A DNA stretch of 64,000 bases, taken from positions 2,666,001 through 2,730,000 of the forward strand of contig JAJTUQ010000001.1 of assembly GCA_021399445.1 (NCBI GenBank). The letters are read 5' to 3'. How positions within the stretch are numbered: position 1 is the first letter of the stretch; each line of letters opens with the position of its first letter. Shown here piece after piece: positions 1 to 12,000 of the stretch. The stretch comes from Xylogone sp. PMI_703. Its lineage: Eukaryota; Ascomycota; Leotiomycetes. The notes beneath the pieces are model-generated. The model was given only the letters and a program-made list of their open reading frames with translations. It searched no databases and was not told where the DNA came from. Both the position numbers and the translations under genes were made by a program.

Positions 1-2218
1 CTTCCAGCTGATATGTCCTCATGATACAGTATTCCTTGATTGATAAACTCATATAGAAAGGGGGGGTTCGGAGCTTCCATCTTGGATTCCGATGTTCGGT
101 GCTGCACCTTCCCAGGTGTGGTGCTCTCCCAATGTCTGTGCCGCTCAACGTGAGCTGTATGAGATGTGCAATGTGCAATGTGCCTGCGTATCTGCGTGTC
201 TGCGATGCAGGCTCTGCTCCCGCATAAGTTAATTTATTCTTGACGTGCAGCAGTCTGTGTGATGCACTGCACGCGTTGCGCATCACTCATTATTCATCCG
301 TCAATTTTCTTGTGACGTTATTTGGGAGATTGACCTGCAAGCGGCCTCTCCGGCCGTAGGAACCCTTCTTGGGATTGTACCAGGGGATTCGCGCAGAGCG
401 AGAAATATCTCAATTGAATCGCAGAGCTAATTTTGGATTTTGAAACTCAGGGTCCAGGTGGCACTGAAACCGACCCAAATCCAGACTGCCTTCTCTCTAG
501 CTTCTGGGCGCCATATTTGTTAAGCAATGGATAGCGAGCCGATTCAGTTCAATATGCCGTATTCTCTCTGTCGAGGAGAGTCGAAGGAAGGCAGAAAGTA
601 ATCAACTCACCCACACAACTAAGAGTTGCTGGCAATGGAAGTGCAGTTCCCGACCGATTGGTTGCAGAGGTTGATGAGGAAGCAGCACATGTTTGAGAGG
701 AGCCAAGTCAAGAGGTGAGAAAGCGCCGCGGGTGTCTCGACAAATCGAAAAATGAATCAAGAAAAAGGTGAGAGAAAATACAAAAAGAGTAAACGAGAGA
801 AAAAGAAAAAACAAGGAAACAGACTTGCAAGTGGAGTCTCGAGCAGGCATTCCAGAAGAGAGCGGGAATGCTGATGTGGACGCGAATACCACCTACCTCG
901 AGTATGGGAGAATGCTATTGTGCCATGACGGTATTGTGGTTGTGTGATGATGGGAAGTGGAAGTGGAAAAGCACACACCACGGTTTAATACACGGCACGC
1001 GGATGCGGGTGCGGGTAATTAGCTGGTACCAGTAAGCTGAGCGGCAGCACTCTGCACTGAACTGTGTAGAAAGCTAAACCGCAAAATTAAATAATCCGCC
1101 AAATAGGAAGAGGTGATTTATCTGTGGCTATTTTGGTTTTGACACGGCCTGAGATGCTTTGCCTGCGTAGTACTGCAAATATACAGTGACATATACTATG
1201 ATGGATTACGCAAGCCGGAATCGAGGACTGAGAGGAAAAACTCTGCTGGAGGGGGAATACCGCAGCATGCAGGATGCATGTACCGCATAGTAAGAAACCG
1301 CAAGAACTGCTGCTGCTGCGTTAGCCAGAGCCAGCCACAATGAGGAAATCGGAGACACTTCTGTAGACTGCACACCCTCTCGAGATACTGGTGTGTGGTC
1401 TTCTGTGCGGTCTAGATGGATAAGATGCCCAGCTGTTCGCATTATTCCCACCGCTCCCTCAGGCAAGAAACTGGCGGGACCGAGGTCGAGACAGTGACAT
1501 CGCCATCCACGAGACTTGACTTCGAGCCTTCTACGTCGTTCCCATTTAGGTAAACGCTCACTTTCTCCGTGGCTTGCAGGGCTGGGGCCAAGCTGGTGGC
1601 TGATAAGGTTGCAAATGTCTCGGTAGATGAGCTGACTTGGCCCAGGCGAGAGTGGACGATTGACGAAGATGGCGAACGAAGGTGATGATCCGAATCTTGG
1701 GAGAGAGATCCAAAAGGTGGCTTGCACACTCCTTTCTTTTACTGTGGTATGAAGCTACAGTACCAGCACCCTGGGCAATTCGACACGAGGGGTTAATATC
1801 GAAGCAGGTTCCGTAGAATGCACGAAGCGCTGGCTTCATACCGTAGGGCGGTGGATGCAACTGATGGGTCAGATTTTCGACATGGAACCCCCCCAAGAAA
1901 AAAAAGATGGCGCTTGTTTCGGCGCGATTTCTTCAGGATGACATTTTTTGATGAAGAAAAATATACGACTGGTGGGGATTACGTCGTATTGGAGATCTTG
2001 GGTGGTTATATAAGACCGGTGGCTTCGTGGTGTGGAATCTTGGAATCTGCTGAATAAATTAAAAGAAAATGAAAAAGCGTTGAATGAGCTGTCAGGTGTC
2101 AGGTATCAGCGTTTCAGGTACAAGGCGGCTTGCCACGCCTTTGGGGTGATCGATCCCGTCTCAGATCCCAGGTGACAGCTCAACTTGATTTTGCGGGGGG
2201 CATGCGGCATTAAAATGT

Positions 2219-2300
2219 ACAAATATAAAATAAAACAAAAATAATTATAAAATAAAATAAAATAAAAAAATACAGAAATACAAAAAGAATAAAAACAATT
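2219..2300. repeat. A-rich low-complexity tract with AAATA units
   Basis: The plus strand is a run of AAATA/AAAATA-like units with almost no G or C. It is a simple low-complexity tract lying in gene-free DNA. Confidence 0.8.
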
Positions 2301-5300
2301 AAATGGAATAAGCACGCAGAATTACAGTACAGTACTTGTGCTTACAGCACCGAGATACCGTAGCATTTTGCGCAGATACTACGCCCTCGCTGATCAGAAA
2401 CTGGAAGGTTGCGACTCTGCTCTGCGACGCCAGCGGACCAGAAAGCAACAGCAACACGGGGATGGCGGAGGCAGAGCCTTCAGAGAAGCGCATCGGAAAG
2501 CGCTCGGAGAAAGCGCGGAAAGGAACGTCCCTGAGCCCCGTCAGTTAGAACCCTCATCCCCGTGTCAATCGCTCATGCTAGGTAATAGCTGCAGAAGGAA
2601 TGGAGAGATGCAGTTAGCCAAATGTCTGTGTCGTGTTCAGGCATGTACTGTATGTAATCCTGTCTAGTTACCGCTGACTGTCCCGTAGAAGGGACATGAA
2701 CCCTTCCCCCCCGCGATGAACGCTGAACCGTGCCCTCTTTCTCCTCCACTGCTGGCCCGCCCGGTGCAGAAACAGGGAAATAGGGAGAGATGATGAGTGA
2801 TGAGGTAAACAACCTTCTGTTTCTCCATCCTTCAAGAGCCAATCTCACGATCTGATCTCTCCAACTCGCTGGATACCGCTGGAGGTACTAAAGTACAGCA
2901 CCGTACCCAAGTACCCAGCTCCCGCAGCCGTACGACACTGTATGTCTTGCACTAAAGAAAAGAGTCCCGGTCTCCAATCCGCGGTTGCGGACCGTCCCAC
3001 ACCCTCCAAGCTCTGCTGACGAAAACCCAGCGACCAATCAATTGCAGGTGCTGCTTCTCTCCCACGTACAAACTGGCACACACATAAATCCACGACACCT
3101 TGCACTTGCTTGGGCCTTTTTCATGTACTGTAACCACCGCAACCAAACTTTAGAAAAGCTGTTTGCAAAACTCAAGTCCGACCATTTGCAATACCCCGGG
3201 TCACGGTCTTCGCAAAGGTCACTAGGAAAGCAATTGCAGACTCGCTCATACAATCGGAGAAACATAAAATCCTTTTCCCGCACTTAACTTTGTCCGCAAC
3301 CCAGTCTCTCAATCTCTCTTCCGCGCTGGGACGACTTCCCCTTCGCACTTGGGTTCATCCTATTTCTTCATCTTTCATGCCATCTCTGGGCTCCCTCTGA
3401 TACAGTACCGCACGCGCCTCCCTTCGACAAGTACCGAGACATTCCAACCAAATCTGTACCGTTCCGAGGCTTCTTCCCAGATCGCGGTAGCTATATCCAA
3501 TGTGGTTTAAGTGAATCTCAAGGCCAGCGAGATAGTTTGTCCCAGGTCCCGGGTACTCGTGTCGCTGGCGCTGCAATACAACTCCCCATCATCCATGGCC
3601 CCATCTCGGCTTACACCTGCATATCGTACTCCGTAATCCGAGCACCTTCACCTTCCTTTCTTCTCACCCTTGTATTGTAGATTTCATCATCTGGCGCTTC
3701 TTTCTGACGGACTCTTCGCTGTTTAGCAGAGCTATTTCAAATCTAGAATCTAGCGTGTACATCTATCTTACTGTGTTGTCCTGTGCTGTGCTTGTACAAC
3801 ACCGGATACCTCGTTCCCTTCGGTCTCCGCGTAACACAGGAAAGACAAAAGCAAAAGCAGTTCTGGAACTCAAATCATCCACATCCATGTCAATATGGGG
3901 CCCCCATAATTACAACACAGGACGGAGTACAGTCAGCAGCGGATAACGCACCATGCCGGGGAACAGTACCCATTTTCAAGTCTTCTGCAACACAGGGGAC
4001 AACAAAAAAGTTTAAATTCCCAAAAATAATCAAACCAGGGTGAATCAAAAAGAATCCTCCACCTTCCAACTGCGGGCAACAGTCCATGCAAAGAGATGCT
4101 TCCAATCTCACTCCTCACCTCTCAATGGAAATCAGCCTATTCTCTCTGTATTTCTTTTTCCTTTTTCCTTCCCCACGAAGCACTCCGTTCATCCCACGAC
4201 ACCCCCATATCCAAGCATCAAGCATCAAGCATCTCCACGGATAACCCGGAACGCTTGAGGACCGTTGAGAAATGCAGGGCTGTCAATGCAGGAGGGATTG
4301 CAGTATTACCATGCAGTACAGTGCATCTGCCTACTTAGAACAGTAATTGCACAGGAACAGCACATCTAAATTTAACAAGACAACATTTGACAAATGCAGG
4401 CAGAGCAGAGACATCGTAAGAAGCAGACGAATCAGCGCAACCGGTAATAATCCCTGTTTCGCATCACTATAGTTGTGTCATGGCCATGTCATATCGCATC
4501 GTATATCTGAGATTTACTACTGTAGGTAGGTATGCTACTACTGTACTGTCCTGTACGCGTACGTCCGAGGCACATACCCTATCGGGATGCTACAATACTA
4601 GTACGGCGTAGTTGCGACGCAGGAGAGGAGAGAGTAGGAGGCCGTGCTGTTTATTCATTGTGAGTTGCTTAGATAATAAGTTATGGAACGGTTTGTGGTT
4701 TGCTGTAGCTACGTCAGCTATCGTAGTTGGCTATCCTGAGCACAATGAGCATGAGATTTGAAATAATTTCGGGGATAACAAAGGTACTTACTGTGTAATT
4801 CCAAATCTTCAGAATGGAGGGAACGGATTAGGAAATAAATCACGCTATCAATGTCCTAGATTTATCCATATCTTATCGATCATGATGAAAAACAAATATG
4901 TGATAATGTGAGTAAACTGTAGAGGGTGGTAGATAGATAGAGAGATAATGAGCTCCTGATAAGCAAGGCCGCGGAGACGTCCGAGACGGCATCTCTGCTG
5001 ATAGAGATGGAAGATAGAGATAGATACAGTACGGTGCAGTGTAATACAATAACGTACCATAGATAGCTAGAATCTCAATGATACCGACAATTCATGTTTC
5101 ACGTTCATATCACCAACACCCCGTGCCGACGCAATATCCTACCGGTAGCATCCATCCCTCCTCCTCCTTCAACCACCATCCTACGTAGAATAGAGACCAC
5201 CCAGCTATGAGTCTATGATGCAATACAGTGCATCAATTACCCTGCCTCAGATCACAAAAGAACAGCAAGTTCATACATACATATCATCATGATCTTCAAT

Positions 5301-6704
5301 TGGTGCCAGGCCCAAATTAAACGCAGACAGGCCGCCATCCAATTGCGCAACAACCACGCAGGTACTCTAATAACCATAAAACAGGACAGTCATAGCGATT
5401 CTATCAAATAGCCGTAAATGCACTGCACTGCACTGCGATGCGCTGCACTGTATGCAAAACCAACCTACACATGCCACAGATACTACGGATAAGATACTAG
5501 ACTCATATCCAACCAAGACATCGCCTTATTATGGAATGAATCTTGAATCCTGAATCATTTATTTAACCTTTCCATTCAGCATACTCTATAATCCAACCAC
5601 TATGTAGCTACTCCTGAACTCAACTGTACATACTCCACGGGCTACGAGCCTACGAGACGAGCACCCATACTTCCAAGGACACAAGGCACCAACATCCCCG
5701 GCCCGCGGGGCTCAAGGGGCGGGGGAGACCGACGGGCACCTTTACCTGGCGAGCGGTATCCATCGATGATACTCTCCACGGGACAAAGTATTAAGCATAA
5801 AGTACGGAGTACAATCCCAACAACAATTACAAAACACAGCGCAACAAAGAAAATCACTCCTCCAAGCCGAAACCACAAGAGAGAAGGCACAGCACAGACA
5901 AAAGACGGAATTGGAGAATAAATCGGAAGACTTAAAACTTCCGATCCGGACGCCCATCTCTCTCCCTACCGTACTGTGGTACTCCTTATCTCACGGAAGT
6001 CCCCCCCTGCGGGAATTTACCATACCAGTACTAAGGAGAGAAGATCTTAGCCTGGATGCCTGGTGCTGTGCTGGGCGGGCGCCGGGGAATTTTATTGCGT
6101 GCGTGCAGTGCGTTGCATGGTGCTGTGCTGTTGCTGTGAGCCTGTGTGGTGGTAGTGGTGCTGGTGCGTTGTCTCTTTCATCGCGCCTCTCCCTTCTTCC
6201 CCCTTGGAGTTTTTCTTGGGTGTTCTTGGACTTCTTGATATAGGATCTTGGGGGTCTTGGGAGGCTTGGTGTCGCCTTGGGTATATGGCTATGGGCATAC
6301 CTCCGTAGGGCAACTATATAGTATAGGTAACTGTACTGTGCTGTGCTATGCTATGCTACTGCTGTATCGTACCTCTTAACCATAAATCAACCGTAAATCT
6401 TAAAAAAAACTCTGCATCGCAGCCTGCTGGTCCTTGTGCGCTTTGTGCACTGTGCACATGCTTGTGCTGGTTTTGCTGCAATGTTTAAAGTTGGAGGAAG
6501 CAGATCCGTTGGAGATGGAGAGAACTGGAGAATGGAGAATCCTTGGAGAGCGAGGAAGCGAGTTAGCTGTGTTGGAGGGATTTGGATTCAATCATTGGAG
6601 TTTGTATAATTATGTAAGGCATCCCCATCATCTCTTATTGGCTGCAAATACACCGCGCTTTTCATGCTCATTGGCTGCAGTACTTCCTACCGCCTTTCAC
6701 AATA

Positions 6705-6765
6705 CGGTACTTGTACTTGCACTGTAAACTGTACAGTACAGTAGAGTACAATACAGTACTGTAAA
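6705..6765. repeat. dense TACTGTA/ACAGTAC cluster
   Basis: This short stretch contains at least six GTAC or CAGTA-type words, including the perfect palindromes ACTGTACAGT (6728-6737) and TACAGTACTGTA (6752-6763). It is the densest example of a word family found through the gene-poor parts of the window. Function unknown. Confidence 0.7.
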
Positions 6766-7262
6766 ATCCCCTTGCCCTAATACCCTACCGTGCTTGCATA
6801 GCTCGCATCCTGCACTGCAACAGCACCCTACATTTCCATCTATTTTTCGGTTTTGTGCTGGATTGGGCAGTAAAACTGTATGTGCAGGGACCGAACCTGT
6901 TGCTGCCGCTGGGCTGCTTTCGCAAGTACCGGCGCCAAGCCCGACTGGGTTCAGCGTTGTATGGAGGAGTGTGCAGGGTTAGAGCTCCCTTCTACCGATG
7001 AGGTTGGATTGGGCGGTTCTGTCTCTGGTGTGATCGGTTCGGGACTGACACAGTCTGTACTGAGTAATGAAGCTGTATGTTGATGTTGATGCTAATACCA
7101 GTACCAGTACCGCCACAACAACAACAACCACTGCTGCCACAGCTCTGTGTACTGTTGCTGCTCCTTGTGCTCATGCTCACGCTGCTACAGTAACATCGCA
7201 CCTCCCATTCGCCACCGCAGATATATTCCCCTATGCATCAACCGCATCTACCGCATCAAGAT

Positions 7263-7278
7263 GTACATGTACATGTAC
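7263..7278. repeat. 16-bp perfect palindrome GTACATGTACATGTAC
   Basis: The sequence equals its own reverse complement and consists of two overlapping GTACATGTAC units. It lies in gene-free DNA, so no function can be assigned from sequence. Confidence 0.75.
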
Positions 7279-8723
7279 TGCTACCTCACGTACCCGCTTG
7301 GAGATCATGCCTCTGCAGGTAGATCTACCTACCCTACCTTTCGCGCGGTTACTGCAACTGCAACTGCGTATCAGCGCATCAATCACCCTGGGAAAATCTC
7401 CCAGTGGACGGATGGATGGACGAGCGGATTTGCTCTTTCTCTGACGCGCTCTTGACTTGTTGTCTCCAACCTCGTGAGCCTCGCTCGTCACCTTCCCCTC
7501 TCTGACTTCCCTCTTCTCCTCTTTCACATGGTCGCAATGAGGATGTCCTAGATGAGTAAGTAAGCTGTATGCGCGTTACGAACGTCAACGTCACAGATTC
7601 GGATTGTGCCCAATCATGTGCGATAGCTAGAGCTGACTTCCCGTGTGAACTGTCTTATCCGTTCTCATTGGGCTTTGCGGCTCTTGTAATGGATTCGTCG
7701 AAACACATGTAGCAAAGTTAACTACACCGAGAACACGATTCACTCATTATGCTCAACATCTAATGAAATACGAATAAATAGTTTTTTTTTAATTCCCTCG
7801 TATAACTATTCCAAGGGAGTGTTCCGATACCCTTTCCAATCCCGAAACAAGATAACACCGTCCTTGATTTCCCAGTGTCCCAATGATCCCATGCTCAAGT
7901 TTTATATACACATGTTACAAACATTTTTGCCCGACTAATCCAACCCTTTCCTGTGTCCCGCCTCTTTTCTGAGGTAAATCAATACTCCTCCCTTTTGCCA
8001 TAGCATAGTAGGGTCGCACAAAAGTAAAACACTCTCCCTCCCCCTCACCAAACCATCAACCGTCCCCGTCTCTCCTTGCGTCAAAATTGGAGTGCCACCG
8101 CTAGTTGGGCGGTGTGTGGGCCGATCCGTAGTCTGGAGCCAAAACCCCAACTAACAAAGCCATGCGGTGAAACAGACACCGCACACGCCGAGGGAGAGAA
8201 AAAAATAGTCGCAAGAGTCAGAAAGATAGAAAAAAGTAAACATGCTGGTCCAAAAACACAAAACACCGAAAAGCCGCCCAAGTTTGGATTTCGTCGCTAA
8301 AATTTCCCATGATCCCACGCCTGCAATGATGCGCTTATTTGCTTCGAAACTGCACTTTTTTGTAGTGATTTGTAAAAGATTCAATAAAAAATAATATGGG
8401 GTGAGCGCTCTTGCGTATGTCTGCGTCTGTTTCCCCTCATATAGGCGAACGAGCGAAGCGCCGCCCCCTCAATAGATCTTTCCCCCAGCGCTCTCTGTTG
8501 CGCAGTGCGGGGGAAAAGTTGACAACCCGGAATCGACTATGTTGCACGGGTGAGATTAGATCCGTTTCAGGACCCGTTTCTTTCAATCTACCGCCGTAAA
8601 ATTGCTGGTCCTTTGAAGTGACCGAACAGATGAATACCGAGGATTTTGGAATGTTCCGATAGCGCTGCGTTTTACCATGAAACCATGTGACCGTGGACCG
8701 TTTGATCAAGGCCTCGCGTTCAT

Positions 8724-9027
8724 TCATGCATGGATGCGGCGGCTGTGTTGCTGCTGCTGCTGAGAGTGCTTGGAGACACCAACCTGGTGAACCCAGCTGG
8801 GGTAGATGGCTGGGGTTCTGCAGTCACCTGTACCAACAGTGTTAGAAGTTGCAAGTGTGCCAAGAAGTTGGATATTTGCACTCACCACATCGCTCATCGA
8901 GTCTGAACTCGACGGCTACCACGTTGGGAGGACATCTCTTGTGGGTTGTCTCATACGTAGTGCACCAGGCACGAACGGTATAGCGGACATGCCCGCATCT
9001 GAACTCGACTTGAGTGTAATCGCACAT
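8724..9027 (-). CDS. small conserved-type Cys-rich fungal protein, two exons, 81 aa
   Basis: Exon 1 is 9027-8886 and exon 2 is 8827-8724. The 58-nt intron has a GTGAGT donor, a CTAAC branch site and a TACAG acceptor, and it is phase 1. The product begins MCDYTQVEFRCGHVRYTV and has Cys at residues 2, 11, 22, 32, 47 and 50; splicing restores the end motif RCGDC (46-50). A glutamine run and a basic tail follow, encoded by a CAG repeat at 8746-8760. The Cys/His spacing suggests a small metal-binding fold, which is inference. I recognise this as the type of short protein predicted in many filamentous ascomycetes without a known role. A CT-rich leader lies upstream on the same strand (about 9030-9650). 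It is the only gene I can support in the first 17 kb. Confidence 0.75.
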
Positions 9028-12000
9028 GTTGGCGTCTGGGTTCTTGGTGGTGTAGTTTTGGATCCTGGTGGGTAGGATATAGGGTGAGACCTGAAGCTTG
9101 TCTCTTGCCCCAAGTTGAAAGGTCCTGGAGACTGTTTTGCGGAGCTGGCTTTACTCAACTCCTTGCAAATAGTCTTGAAGATTGAGGTGGCTTGTGGGTG
9201 GTGTGTATATGTGAAAGAGATTTGGGCTGCTCAATGTCTTGAATGTCCTGCTGATATATATCTCTATGCTCGTGAACGACAGGCAATATATAGAAGATGT
9301 AACGAAGGTGAGGGTAGTGGGTGCTGGTGTCCGAGGTGGATGGTGGTGTGTAGTGGCTTCCTCGTGGATGGGAGGTGGGATTGAGGGTGAGAGGAGGGAC
9401 CCGGGCAATATGTAGTCGAGGCGTGAGTCGGAGGAGGGACACCTCTTGTGTGTTGTCAAGGTCGAGATGGTGGTTTGGTGCCAGATGCAGCTCAGCAGTC
9501 GACGGTGATAGGCGATGTAGGGGAGCAGTGTGTGATATGGTGGGGTGGCAGGTGCATATGTGCCCAAAGTAGGAGCTAAGGTATGGAAAGGAGGTGGTTT
9601 CCCTTTTATCAGACGGTCCTCCGCGTGCTGGATCCTGCGGTCAAAGTCACACACAGCATTCCTTTTGCTCAGGATCGTGGGCCTTCATATGTCTTTTTTC
9701 TGCTGGCTGCGGGCTAGCACCAGGCGTTGCGAGAGGGCGGAGGGCCGCGAGCTGGCGACAGTGATGCGGGTCCCCTTCTGGGTGGAACCCGGGCTGGATG
9801 GGATGGGATTTGATGCAGCTGCTGGCATCCCGGCCGCTGCACAGGGCAGAGACTGTTTACTTGGCTTGGCCTTAGCTTATTCTCGCCCTTAGTCACTCTA
9901 GGGCTTTGCGGTCTCCTTTCTCTTCACCTATTTTCCCAATCCAGGCCTGTGTCTTGCCGGATTCTGCTGTCACTTCCTCTTCGATCCATCTGCCGGTGGG
10001 CGCTCCATCCTCGATGGGAGGGCGCACAGGGGCTGCCACTGGCCTGGGTGCTGGGGGCAGGTCGAGGCGACAGCCTTCGTGCAGGCTGGAAGCTTCGAAA
10101 AGCGACCTTCGGGGGTAGTTGAGCGCAGGGTGGTTGACCAGGACTCCAGCACCCTATGCCTGAAGGGGCAGTAATTTGGTGAGGAAGAGCGGCAGCAGCA
10201 CCGCGAGGTTGCCGCGAACGGGGGCCAGCCGGAGGGTTGCTCTGGGCAAGTCTGGCGTGCAGCTGCAGGCCCGGGGCCCAAATTGCGACCATCGGGGGCC
10301 TGGCGCTGGGGCGTTCGAACAGGCACGACCAGGGAGTAAGCTGCTGCCGGGGCCCCCAGGACGCCAAGGAACAGCGCCCATCTCCCCAAGAGGGCTTAGG
10401 GGCTGGTGGGTAAAAGGTTGTTGGCCCCCCCGGTCGGGAGTTGACTGGAGAGTCGGTTGGTCTGAACCTGAACCTGAACTAATTTACTGTGTAGGTTATG
10501 GTACTGGCCTACTGGATTACTCAAGTCCGAGCAGCAGGGCCATGGGCATTAGGGCATCAGGCCTGCCCACAGAGAGCACAGGGCCAGCTAACAGGCTCGA
10601 CAGGGCTGGCTCCAGCGCCCCAAAGAGCCCGCCGCTGTGGCCTTGTAAGGCCTGCGACAAATGCCAGAAACCTCCCGGATCCAGCGCCCGCAGCGGGCCT
10701 GTCCTAGCTTTCCCACTTGCCTGCCAGAGCTCTTTTTGCCTCCGCTGCCAGCCAACCTGATTACCACCGATCACCATTGTCCACAACCTGCTCCTGCTGC
10801 GCTGCAACGACCCAAACTACCGATCCCTCTCCCTCGTGCGTACGCCTCCTCTAGCTATGGCTCTTGCGGTTACTCGGTGCTCTTGATGCGGCAAGTTCTG
10901 CTCGTGCTTGGGCTCGTGCTGCTATGGCTCCTCATCATCATCATCATGCGGCGGCGTGCCCAAGCGTTGGAGGGAGGCGATTCAGCGACTTCAGTGGCTG
11001 TAGTCATGCTGTAGGCGATCCTCTCAGGCCCACTGTTTATGGTCCTCATCCATTCCCCCTCTCCCTGTGTCTTTTCTCTGGCTCTGGGCCTCTCGCGCTG
11101 CCCGGCACTTGTGGTTCACTGGTACTGTACAATCAGCTCTGAGTGCTCCTTGGTAGCTAATGGTAGCCCTCAGTTACGACGATAATCCTGTGCATGATCA
11201 ACCCATCCGTCGTAGCAATCGTATCACGGTCCTATCCTGTCGTGCTTGCCTTGCCTGTCTTGCTCACAGCATCTTCTGTCTGGCTCCTGCCTTTCACATT
11301 TGTCCAGAACTGCCCACTGCTCAAACTATTGACGCCCATCGTTGTACCAGCATGACCTACCTGGTGTTGATCTGGCAAAGGTCACAAGACGCTGCTCCGT
11401 GGGGAAGGAAATACGACCTCGAGTCCTCTTTAGACCCTGTAGCCAATGCTCTTCTAATGCTGCATTGTAAAATGGGGAGTTTCTTTGCTTTTGTTTCTCT
11501 TGCTCCTCCCTCGGAGTGCGTGACTTTGATAAGATGGCAAAATGGTACCTCCGTACTCTCCAACCCTTCCTGATGCGTACGGGCGGTCTTCCTCCACCGC
11601 TCTCGATGCGCGCGGTACCGCCGCGGGCTGGGCTTTCTGCTATCGTTGCAGCACGGTCCTGCGCGGGTCTCCACGGCGCGCCAGCCCTTTTTTTGCCTTT
11701 CCTTCCCATGCCGGCGATGGGCCGCAGCAACGCTGTCAACCAAACAGGAGCAATCCAGGGCAATCGCTGTCTGCGTATCCTGAAGCATGTCATGGCCTCG
11801 TAGAAAGAGGCCATTGAATAGCAGCCGATTAAGCAAACCCGAAACGGGAAGGCAATGGCGTCAAAAAAGGCGTGTAATCACAACCCCTCCTTACCGGCAT
11901 TGAAGTTGTGACTGTCTGTTCTCCTGCTGTCTGTACCCTCGGAACCGAATTCTCGTCACCTTAGAGATCTGGGCTTACAGGAGCGTCCAACACAGGGCCA

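Larger units (their letters stand above)
1..8723. other. gene-poor interval, no supported gene
   Basis: No reading frame here has convincing coding character: the open frames are short, rich in Ser/Arg/Pro/His/Cys, overlap on both strands and do not join through plausible introns. The sequence has CT-rich stretches on the plus strand (about 3040-3750 and 4100-4250) that resemble fungal 5' leaders, but no downstream coding frame was found. It carries an A-rich tract (2219-2300), CACTG repeats (about 5418-5449), a CAACAA run near 7115, and many TACTGTA/ACAGTAC words, densest at 6705-6765. It may be a long regulatory region or may encode non-coding RNA; that is inference. Confidence 0.6.

Noticed and set aside
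5642..5890. 82-aa minus-strand frame with a hydrophobic helix
   Set aside because: One hydrophobic run alone, followed by a Pro/Gly/Arg-rich tail; no splice or context support.
9151..9654. 167-aa open frame on the minus strand beginning MCDFDRR
   Set aside because: Rich in Thr/Pro/His/Ser from a CT-rich strand; it fits the 5' leader of the 81-aa gene better than a protein.
10176..10760. 194-aa open frame on the plus strand
   Set aside because: GC-rich DNA with frames open on both strands; Gly/Pro/Arg/Ser composition and no domain.
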